Positions 1 to 4,901 of a DNA stretch of 11,241 nt are shown here, one piece after another. The position numbers and the translations under genes are program-made. The stretch's first letter is position 1; every line of letters starts with the position of its first letter. The notes under the pieces are model-generated. The model had not been told where the DNA came from and did no database searches. It saw only the letters and a program-made list of their open reading frames with translations. Location of the stretch: the NCBI GenBank assembly GCA_044868295.1, contig JBIOWF010000310.1, positions 1 through 11,241 of the forward strand, given 5' to 3'. Source of the stretch: JBIOWF01 sp044868295. Lineage in GTDB: Bacteria > Actinomycetota > Actinomycetes > Streptosporangiales > Streptosporangiaceae.

Positions 1-360
1 CTGCCGGAACTCGCCGGCACCGACGGCATCGAGCGGGTCCGGGTCAGCTTCTCCAGCGCCCGCAGATCGCCTAAGTCCTTGCCGTACGACGTCGAGTTCT
101 CACTCACGAGCACGAGCTCCTTGACGCCCTGCTCAGCCAGCCAGCGCGCCGAGGAGCGCATCGGTTCGGACCTGGAGGTTCTCATCGAGGAGGACCTGGG
201 AGACGGCGGCTACGAAGGCCGCGCGGCTCACCAGGGTCCGGAGGTGGACGGAGCGGTCACCGTCCAGGGCATTGGCCTGGTCCCCGGCCAGATCGTCCGC
301 GCCGTCGCCGTCGACTCCGAGGGGGTTGACCTGATCGCCCGGATCAAGGCAGGGCCATGA
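1..360 (+). pseudogene. rimO: rimO 3' part, rearranged (ribosomal protein S12 methylthiotransferase)
   Basis: RimO is a radical-SAM enzyme that methylthiolates an aspartate of ribosomal protein S12. The frame is open from the window edge to TGA 358-360, but only two blocks are colinear with RimO. The first is about 15 residues of the radical-SAM domain (LPELAGTDGIERVRVS, bases 1-48). The second is the C-terminal TRAM domain from QRAEERIG (about base 142) to the stop, including EGRAAHQGPEVDG and the GVDLIA end. Between them the coding sense is lost, because bases 46-143 are an antisense copy of the rimO segment that normally lies just upstream. From family knowledge, roughly 150 residues of the radical-SAM domain are missing. 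The Fe-S cysteine motif would lie upstream of the window. As written, the product should be non-functional unless this is an assembly error. The stop overlaps the pgsA start (ATGA), as in intact rimO-pgsA operons. Confidence 0.8.
46..143 (-). other. Inverted internal rimO segment
   Basis: On the minus strand, bases 143 to 45 encode WLAEQGVKELVLV followed by SENSTSYGKDLGDLRALEKL. This is the conserved RimO stretch that normally stands immediately before LPELAG, the residues at base 1 on the plus strand. The segment is therefore reversed and sits after, not before, its usual neighbour. The left junction falls on AGCT (46-49), which is its own reverse complement. The right junction falls at CCAG next to CAGCGCGCC, where the rimO 3' part resumes. 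Short self-complementary or shared bases at both joints are typical of template switching, whether in the cell, in whole-genome amplification, or in assembly. Confidence 0.8.
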
Positions 361-1019
361 CCGAGCGTAGCGAGCCACCCGTAGGCGCGGCGAGCTCGCC
401 GGAGACCGTGCCCGAGCCCCTGCTGGAGCCGCAGGTGGCCGACTCGGCGACCGAGGCATCCCCGCGAATCGTCAGCACGTGGAACATCGCGAACGCGCTG
501 ACCATCGTGCGGCTGGCCATCGTCCCCGTCTTCACGCTCTTCCTGTTCTTCGACGGGCCCCGTTGGCGGGTCGCCGCCCTGGTGGTCTTTCTCATCGCGT
601 CGCTCACCGACCAACTGGACGGGTGGCTGGCCCGCAGGTACGGCTTGATCACCGATTTCGGCAAGATCGCCGACCCTATCGCGGACAAGGCGCTCATCGG
701 CGCGGCGCTGGTGAGCCTGTCGATCCTCGGCGAGATCCCGTGGTGGATCACCATCGTCATCATCGCCCGCGAAGCTGGTGTGACTTTGCTCCGGTTTGCG
801 GTGATCAGGCATGGTGTCATTCCTGCCAGCTACGGCGGAAAGGTCAAAACCGTCCTGCAGATAACGGCGATCGCCCTGTACATTCTCCCCGTCGGACCCG
901 ATCTGCTCAGGTGGGGGGTCATGGGGCTCGCACTGATCGTCACGGTGGGCACGGGTGTCGACTACGTGGTCCGGGCGGTCCGGCTGCGCCAGGTCGCGAG
1001 GAGGGCACGCGCCGAGTGA
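357..1019 (+). CDS. pgsA: CDP-diacylglycerol--glycerol-3-phosphate 3-phosphatidyltransferase
   Basis: This membrane enzyme joins CDP-diacylglycerol and sn-glycerol 3-phosphate to give phosphatidylglycerolphosphate, the committed step to phosphatidylglycerol and cardiolipin. The 220-residue product carries the complete CDP-alcohol phosphatidyltransferase signature: D85-x2-D88-G89-x2-A92-R93, then G102-x3-D106-x3-D110, all key residues present. Hydrophobic stretches at about 47-65, 70-84, 112-125, 128-140, 165-180 and 187-205 fit the usual six-helix fold. Residues 1-40 are an acidic, proline-rich and probably disordered extension before the conserved NIANALTIVRL. The start ATG 357 overlaps the rimO stop and has AAGG at 346-349. 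The stop TGA overlaps the cinA start, so translation is probably coupled along the operon. PgsA is the best fit in this context, though a related CDP-alcohol transferase cannot be fully excluded. Confidence 0.93.
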   Translation: MTERSEPPVGAASSPETVPEPLLEPQVADSATEASPRIVSTWNIANALTIVRLAIVPVFTLFLFFDGPRWRVAALVVFLIASLTDQLDGWLARRYGLITDFGKIADPIADKALIGAALVSLSILGEIPWWITIVIIAREAGVTLLRFAVIRHGVIPASYGGKVKTVLQITAIALYILPVGPDLLRWGVMGLALIVTVGTGVDYVVRAVRLRQVARRARAE

Positions 1020-1510
1020 TGAGCACCGCCGCGCACGTTCTGTCGCTCCTGGTCCGCCAGGGCGCCACTGTGGCGGTGGCCGAGTCGCTAACCGGCGGCC
1101 TGATCGGCGCGGCTCTGACGACGCCGAGCGGGGCCTCTGCGGCCTTCCGCGGTGGCGTGATCGCCTACGCGACCGAGCTGAAGGCCAAGTTGCTCGACGT
1201 GCCCGCCGGCCTGCTGGAACGGGAGGGCGCCGTGCATCCCGAGGTCGCCGCCGCGATGGCCGGCGGGGTACGGAGTCTCACCGGAGCCGACTACGGCCTG
1301 GCGGTCACCGGCGTGGCCGGACCCGACCCTCAGGACGGCAAACCGGTCGGCACGGTCTACATCGCTCTGTGCGGCCCCGATGGCCGCATCTGGCCGCGGA
1401 GAGTACGGCTGACCGGCGCCCGAGAGGAGATCCGAAACCGCACCTGCCGGGAGGCTTTGGATCTACTGCAAGGTGTGCTGGAGGCGAATTGTGGGGAACA
1501 TTCCGGGTGA
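1019..1510 (+). CDS. cinA: CinA C-terminal domain protein / nicotinamide-nucleotide amidohydrolase (PncC type)
   Basis: This 163-residue protein consists only of the CinA C-terminal domain. In characterised relatives (PncC) this domain hydrolyses nicotinamide mononucleotide to nicotinate mononucleotide and ammonia in pyridine-nucleotide salvage. Family motifs are AESLTGG (with the catalytic serine, about residues 21-27), GGVIAYATELK, and VTGVAGPDPQDGKPVGTVY near residue 100. The N-terminal molybdopterin-binding-like (COG1058) domain of two-domain CinA proteins is absent, which is usual in actinobacteria. The ATG at 1019 overlaps the pgsA stop as TGATG. The GTG at 1016, one codon earlier, is equally possible, and GAGGAGGG at 998-1004 serves either. 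The final codons contain a candidate promoter for clgR. The older competence-related name has no support from this sequence. Confidence 0.9.
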   Translation: MSTAAHVLSLLVRQGATVAVAESLTGGLIGAALTTPSGASAAFRGGVIAYATELKAKLLDVPAGLLEREGAVHPEVAAAMAGGVRSLTGADYGLAVTGVAGPDPQDGKPVGTVYIALCGPDGRIWPRRVRLTGAREEIRNRTCREALDLLQGVLEANCGEHSG

Positions 1511-1520
1511 TTACCGCGTT
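1495..1520 (+). promoter_or_regulatory. Candidate ECF-sigma promoter for clgR (GGAAC-N18-GTT)
   Basis: GGAAC at 1495-1499 is followed after 18 nt by GTT at 1518-1520 (CGTT from 1517). This matches the form recognised by SigR/SigH/SigE-type ECF factors, such as GGAAT/C-N18-GTT for SigR and SigH. It lies in the last codons of cinA and just past its stop. In Mycobacterium tuberculosis clgR is known to be controlled by stress ECF sigma factors, so the placement makes sense. No mapping data are available. Confidence 0.45.
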
Positions 1521-1535
1521 ACGTCCCCAGCGAAC
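1518..1535. promoter_or_regulatory. Candidate ClgR operator (autoregulation)
   Basis: The sequence GTTACGTCCCCAGCGAAC reads on the minus strand as GTTCGC-N5-ACG. This is one base from the GTTCGC-N5-GCG form that I recall for ClgR sites in Streptomyces and corynebacteria. It overlaps the -10 part and expected start of the candidate ECF promoter at 1495-1520, a sensible position for autoregulation. The assignment is by motif and position only. Confidence 0.35.
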
Positions 1536-1631
1536 ATGCTCACCACGGTCTGCCGCGGTGTCGCTCTATACAGGTACGGTGGAGCTGTGAGTGAGGTCCG
1601 TGAGCCATCGGCGAGGAGCAAGTCCCGTACA

Positions 1632-1653
1632 CGCCCGGCGAAAGGGCCGGGCG
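1632..1653 (+). terminator. Strong stem-loop in the cinA-clgR interval
   Basis: CGCCCGGC (1632-1639) and GCCGGGCG (1646-1653) form a perfect 8-bp all-GC stem around the 6-nt loop GAAAGG. No T-tract follows, so it could be a T-less actinobacterial terminator for pgsA-cinA, an attenuator, or a structured part of the clgR leader. A smaller hairpin, CGTTC-GAA-GAACG, follows at 1689-1701. The rest of the 253-nt interval shows a possible -10 (TATACA, 1567-1572) without a good -35. Confidence 0.4.
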
Positions 1654-1763
1654 AACCAATGATGACGGCGAGGAGTATGTACGAAGGGCGTTCGAAGAAC
1701 GGACGGTATGAGCCGACAGCGCGGAGCGTCGTGCCGACGTCTGCACCTGGGAGGGAGCGACAG

Positions 1764-2183
1764 ATGGTCCTGCTGCGTCAGCTGCTCGGTGACGTCCTGC
1801 GGCGGCTGAGGGTGCGGCAGAGTCGCACTCTTCGCGAGGTCTCCACTCTGGCGCGTGTCTCACTCGGCTATCTGTCGGAGGTTGAGCGCGGTCAGAAGGA
1901 AGCGTCATCGGAGCTGCTCGCCTCGATCTGCGGTGCCCTGGGTGTGCCGCTGTCGCAGGTGCTTCGCGAGGTTTCCGACCAGTTCGCGTTGGCCGAGCTG
2001 CAGCATGCCCCGGTGATGGCCGACGTGCCCGAGCACGAGCGGCTGCCCATTCCGGAGACCGTGCCCGGAGCCATGTCCGGAGCCATGTCCGGTCCGGAGT
2101 TCGATGAGGACTTCGGGGGGTTCCGGGGGGTCGTCCCCCCGATTGGCAACAGCCCGGAAGTGAAGGACATGGTCGCGGCCTAA
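1764..2183 (+). CDS. clgR: ClgR-family XRE-type transcriptional regulator of Clp/Lon protease genes
   Basis: ClgR activates clpP, clpC and lon-type protease genes in actinobacteria. The 139-residue product has a Cro/C1-type helix-turn-helix at about residues 8-66. It includes TLREVSTLARVSLGYLSEVE and KEASSELLASICGALGVPLS, the near-invariant recognition block of ClgR. The ATG at 1764 was chosen because family homology begins at MVLLRQ and GGGAGGGAG (1749-1757) stands 6 nt upstream. The frame is open further up, to a GTG at 1587 with a weak GGTGGA, but those residues look non-conserved. The C-terminal half is acidic and low in conservation, has a short tandem repeat (MSGA-MSGP) and ends in VAA, like the dialanine ends that make ClgR and PopR substrates of ClpP. 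The position after pgsA and cinA matches the actinobacterial order. The stop overlaps that of the convergent glycosylase gene. Confidence 0.92.
   Translation: MVLLRQLLGDVLRRLRVRQSRTLREVSTLARVSLGYLSEVERGQKEASSELLASICGALGVPLSQVLREVSDQFALAELQHAPVMADVPEHERLPIPETVPGAMSGAMSGPEFDEDFGGFRGVVPPIGNSPEVKDMVAA
2124..2141 (+). other. G6/C6 hairpin in the clgR 3' end
   Basis: CGGGGGG (2124-2130), TCGT, CCCCCCG (2135-2141) forms a perfect 7-bp stem within the clgR coding region (residues GGVVPPIG). It is preceded by a second CGGGGGG at 2114-2120, giving a direct repeat. Because clgR and the convergent gene leave no intergenic space, this stem may help transcription end on either strand. It could equally be an accident of glycine/proline codons. 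Confidence 0.4.
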
Positions 2184-2965
2184 CCTGGCTGACAGACCCG
2201 GCACCAGTAGATCAGCCGTTCATACGGCTGGGCGCCGAGTTCTCCGCTGCTGACGGGGTTCCCGCAACGACGGCAGGGGCGGCGTGCCCTGCCGTACACG
2301 AACAGTGAGCGCCCCGGCCGAGGGTCGCCCGTCGTGACCGGACCGGGGTTGCCCTTGCTCGCGGCCATGATGCGGTGCGCGAGAGTCGCCACCGCCTCCG
2401 CTTCGTCCGCAGTCATCGACCCGACGACACGCCATGGCGACAGCCGCGCGAGGAACAGCGTCTCGGCCCGCCAGATCGTGCCGATCCCCGCCAGGCAGCG
2501 CTGATCGAGGAGCGCCTCGCCGATCACCCGCGCGGGTTCTCTCTTCAGGTTCCGCCCGGCCAGCGCGGCGTCCCAGTCCGGCCCCAGCAGATCGGGGCCG
2601 AGATGACCGACCAGTCCGGCCTCGCGGTCCGAACGAACCAGATCGACCATCCCCAGCCTGATCCCGATGGCCTGCCATTCGGCGTTGGCCAGGATCAACC
2701 GCGCCACGTCGCCGGGCGGCACCGGGCGGCCGGGTGGGGTCACCCGCCAGCTGCCGTCCATCCTGAGGTGGGTGTGGATCGTGAGGCCGCCCTCCACGCG
2801 GGTCAGCAGGTGTTTGCCGCGCGAGACGGTCGTCAGGACGGTCCGGCCACGGAGGTCGGCGGTGGCATGTCGCGGCACCCGGAAGTCCGACCGGGTCAAC
2901 ACTCGGTCGTCGAGGGCATGACCGAGCTGCTTGGCGGTCCGGTAGACGGCGTCACCTTCGGGCAT
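2180..2965 (-). CDS. nei2: Nei2-type DNA glycosylase / AP lyase (Fpg/Nei family)
   Basis: This enzyme removes oxidised bases and nicks the abasic site in base-excision repair. The 261-residue product begins MPEGDAVY, so Pro2 (Schiff-base nucleophile after Met removal) and Glu3 are present. SRGKHLL near residue 50 supplies the conserved lysine. LLDQRCLAGIGTIWRAE at about 153-169 is the helix-two-turn-helix. The end carries a Cys4 zinc finger (CRRC then CRVC). It closely resembles the M. tuberculosis Rv3297 type, including the HLRMDGSW and GDPRPGRSLFVYGRA stretches. Rv3297 is next to lhr in that genome; here lhr is about 5 kb away. The start follows the Rrf2 gene stop by only 15 nt with no clear ribosome-binding site, so the two may be co-transcribed and coupled. 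The stop TAG (minus 2182-2180) overlaps the clgR TAA. Confidence 0.92.
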   Translation of the reverse strand: MPEGDAVYRTAKQLGHALDDRVLTRSDFRVPRHATADLRGRTVLTTVSRGKHLLTRVEGGLTIHTHLRMDGSWRVTPPGRPVPPGDVARLILANAEWQAIGIRLGMVDLVRSDREAGLVGHLGPDLLGPDWDAALAGRNLKREPARVIGEALLDQRCLAGIGTIWRAETLFLARLSPWRVVGSMTADEAEAVATLAHRIMAASKGNPGPVTTGDPRPGRSLFVYGRARRPCRRCGNPVSSGELGAQPYERLIYWCRVCQPG

Positions 2966-2980
2966 GGGACACGGGGCCGG

Positions 2981-3445
2981 TCACACCGGCATGTGCGAGT
3001 CCCACGCGGAGGGGTCGGCCGACAGCTCGGTCACCCGCGGGGGCAGGTCGCCCTTGGCGATCTGCTCCAGCGTGACCTCTTCCAGGATCGCCCGCTCGCT
3101 GGCGCGCAGCGCGATCCACACCTGCTGGAGCGCCTGGGCGGCGCCCGTATAGCCGACGTGCTCGGGCCGCTCACCGCGAACGTTGGCCAGGGGCCCGTCC
3201 ACCGCGCGGATCACATCGGCGAGGGAGATCTCCCCGGCCGGCCGGGCGAGGACGTAGCCGCCCTCCGGACCTCGCTGGCCCCGGACCAGACCGGCGCGGC
3301 GCATCTGGAGGAGGATGTTCTCAAGATACTTGGGAGGCATCTCCTGACCCTTGGCGAGCTCACCCACGGTAGTGGGGCCCTCGCCCGCGGCGGCGAGCTC
3401 GGCGGCGGCACGAAGGGCGTAGTCGACACGGGCAGAAAGTCGCAT
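2981..3445 (-). CDS. Rrf2-family transcriptional regulator
   Basis: The 154-residue protein starts MRLSARVDYALRAAAELA, the classic Rrf2 N-terminus. A winged helix-turn-helix spans about residues 1-80: TTVGELAKGQEMPPKYLENI for the recognition region and GPEGGYVLARP for the wing. A dimerisation helix follows at about 105-130. There is no cysteine anywhere, so it cannot hold the Fe-S cluster of IscR or NsrR by cysteine ligands. It is more like cluster-free members such as CymR, and its signal is unknown. ATG 3445 is fixed by homology, although the frame stays open far upstream as antisense to the ROK gene. It probably starts a short operon with nei2. A leaderless promoter and an inverted repeat just upstream suggest that it represses itself. 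Confidence 0.9.
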   Translation of the reverse strand: MRLSARVDYALRAAAELAAAGEGPTTVGELAKGQEMPPKYLENILLQMRRAGLVRGQRGPEGGYVLARPAGEISLADVIRAVDGPLANVRGERPEHVGYTGAAQALQQVWIALRASERAILEEVTLEQIAKGDLPPRVTELSADPSAWDSHMPV

Positions 3446-3481
3446 GTAGTCGATTATCCCGCCTGGTTGGCAGTGGTTAGA
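3446..3481 (-). promoter_or_regulatory. Candidate leaderless promoter of the Rrf2-family gene
   Basis: On the minus strand GATAAT (plus 3458-3453) lies exactly 7 nt before the ATG at 3445. A transcript would therefore begin at or within a base of the start codon. The -35 region (about 3476-3481, CTAACC on the minus strand) is poor, which would fit a regulated promoter. No convincing Shine-Dalgarno lies at proper spacing except a weak AGGCGGG. Confidence 0.45.
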
Positions 3482-3489
3482 CGCCAACC
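3465..3489. promoter_or_regulatory. Inverted repeat, candidate Rrf2 operator
   Basis: Perfect 7-bp arms GGTTGGC (3465-3471) and GCCAACC (3483-3489) are separated by 11 nt. The centre lies about 32 nt upstream of the predicted transcription start of the Rrf2 gene, over the -35 region and spacer. That is the expected place for an autorepressor dimer. The site is inferred from symmetry and position only. Confidence 0.45.
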
Positions 3490-3598
3490 CGGCAACTGAC
3501 CGCCATGCTTGCGCGGACAATGTGATCTTCGCAGCCACCGCAGCGTGGAGAGAGCGTTTCCGCAGGGCATGGGACGCTTGTTGGCTCGCTAAGCTTGC

Positions 3599-3615
3599 AG
3601 GAAACTTTATTGACG
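3599..3615 (+). promoter_or_regulatory. Candidate ROK operator 1 and -35 of the ROK gene
   Basis: AGGAAACTTTATT (3599-3611) is an imperfect palindrome centred on C3605. It matches the palindrome at 6598-6610 in 11 of 13 positions. It overlaps a consensus-like -35, TTGACG (3610-3615), and a second copy, TTGACC, stands at 3617-3622. No good -10 is evident, so the start site is uncertain. Location and symmetry suggest autoregulation of the ROK gene. Confidence 0.5.
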
Positions 3616-3655
3616 ATTGACCGCGCAGGTTTGCGGACATTTGACGGGGGCGACC

Positions 3656-4849
3656 ATGGAAAGCAGGAGTATGGAGCGACGTCCTGGCGTGCCCAGGCTG
3701 CTCCGGGAGATCAATGACCGGGCCGCGCTGGAGTTGCTGCTCGCCTCCGGCCCGTTGACACGCGGCCAGATCGGTGAGCTCACCGGGCTTTCCAAGGTCA
3801 CCGCCTCCCAGACGCTGGCCCGCCTTGAGGAGCGAGGCCTCGTCGAGGTCGTGGGCGAGCAGGCGGGCAACCGCGGTCCCAACGCCGCCCTTTACGGTGT
3901 GATCCCCTCGTGCGCCTATGTCGCCGGGCTCGATGTCGGACCCGAGTTCGTCACGGCCGCGATCGCCGACATCAACGGCGAGGTGGTCGCCGAGGTCACC
4001 GCCTCGCCGAACGGTTCCGACGATCCGGTCTCGGTCGTCCACAACGCGGTCGTGAAGGCATGCCGGTCGGCCAAGGTGGCGCTGTCCCGGTTGCGGGCGG
4101 TCGTGATCGGTACGCCGGGTGTCGTCGACCCGCGCACCGGCGACGTGCAGTTCTCGTTCGACCTGCCGCACTGGCATGAGGGCATCCACGAGGCCGTGGC
4201 CAGGGACCTGGGGCGGGACGTGACGATCGAGAACGACGTGAACCTCGCCGCCGTCGCGGAACGCGCCAAGGGCGCCGCCCAGACGGTCGACGACTTCGTG
4301 CTCGTCTGGGTGGGCCGCGGCATCGGTCTCGCGGTCGTGCTCGGCGGGCGGCTGCATCGCGGCCGTTCGGGCAGTGCGGGCGAGATCGGCTACCTCCCGG
4401 TCCCCGGCGTGCCACTCGCCAAGGACATCAAGGCGACGCCCGGGCGGCTGCCCGCGCTCGCCGGCGGCCTGCAGTCGCTGATCAGCTCCGTGGCCGTCGC
4501 CGAGCTGGCCCAGGAGCACGGCTTCGCCGGGGACAGCGCCGCCGAGTGCGTCACCGCCGCCGTGGCCGGCGGGGCCCAGGGCGAGCGGCTGCTGGACGAG
4601 ATCGCCTCCCGGCTGGCTCTCGGCGTCGCGTCCGTCTGCGTGGTGCTCGATCCCGGGCTGGTCGTGCTGGCCGGTGAGGTCGGCCAGGCGGGCGGAGCGG
4701 ACCTGACCTCCCGGGTGGAGGAGGCGGTGGCCCGCATCTGCCCCATCCGTCCGCAGGTCGTCACGAGCGCGGTGGAAGGCAACCCGGTGCTGCGCGGCGC
4801 GGTCCTCGCCGCGCTCGACCACGCTCGCGAGGAGATCTTCACCTCCTAG
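3656..4849 (+). CDS. ROK-family transcriptional repressor
   Basis: ROK repressors couple a DNA-binding winged helix to a sugar-kinase-like sensor domain. In this 397-residue protein the helix-turn-helix spans about 22-75 (RGQIGELTGLSKVTASQTL, ARLEERGLVEVVG). The ROK fold follows from about residue 88 (AGLDVGPEFVTAAIAD). IENDVNLAA at 191-199 holds the kinase-type Asp194, and SAGEIGYLPVPG at 240-251 aligns with the sugar-binding region. The zinc motif CxCGxxGCxE of classical ROK proteins is absent, and the phosphate-binding DxGGT is degenerate (DVGPE), so it is probably a sensor and not an active kinase. ATG 3656 was chosen for GGGGG at 3646-3650. Upstream TTG 3617 would overlap the promoter. 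It is convergent with a NagZ-like gene and shares a palindrome with that gene's upstream region, so a peptidoglycan-derived amino sugar is a plausible inducer. Confidence 0.9.
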   Translation: MESRSMERRPGVPRLLREINDRAALELLLASGPLTRGQIGELTGLSKVTASQTLARLEERGLVEVVGEQAGNRGPNAALYGVIPSCAYVAGLDVGPEFVTAAIADINGEVVAEVTASPNGSDDPVSVVHNAVVKACRSAKVALSRLRAVVIGTPGVVDPRTGDVQFSFDLPHWHEGIHEAVARDLGRDVTIENDVNLAAVAERAKGAAQTVDDFVLVWVGRGIGLAVVLGGRLHRGRSGSAGEIGYLPVPGVPLAKDIKATPGRLPALAGGLQSLISSVAVAELAQEHGFAGDSAAECVTAAVAGGAQGERLLDEIASRLALGVASVCVVLDPGLVVLAGEVGQAGGADLTSRVEEAVARICPIRPQVVTSAVEGNPVLRGAVLAALDHAREEIFTS

Positions 4850-4877
4850 CGGGTCGGCGAGCTTCTGGCAGGTACGG

Positions 4878-4900
4878 CCAAGCGGCACCAGGCGCCTTGG
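4878..4900. terminator. Weak stem-loop between convergent genes
   Basis: The 52-nt gap between the ROK gene stop and the glycosidase gene stop contains CCAA...GGC and GCC-TTGG, pairing as 4 plus 3 bp with a 2-nt bulge. No T-tract is seen on either strand. It is the only structure in the gap and may serve as a weak bidirectional terminator. Confidence 0.25.
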
Positions 4901-4901
4901 A

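Noticed and set aside
1680..1695. LexA/SOS-box-like sequence (CGAA...TTCG) upstream of clgR
   Set aside because: The half-sites are separated by 5 nt where the actinobacterial box CGAAC-N4-GTTCG needs 6 between CGAA and TTCG. The left half lacks the C of GAAC.
3617..3655. Upstream TTG start for the ROK protein
   Set aside because: It would place the start within the -35/operator region and has no ribosome-binding site. ATG 3656 has GGGGG at good spacing.
3446..4888. Open frame extending the Rrf2 gene upstream on the minus strand
   Set aside because: It is antisense to the ROK gene, shows no family similarity, and the Rrf2 N-terminus MRLSARVDYALRAA fixes the start at 3445.
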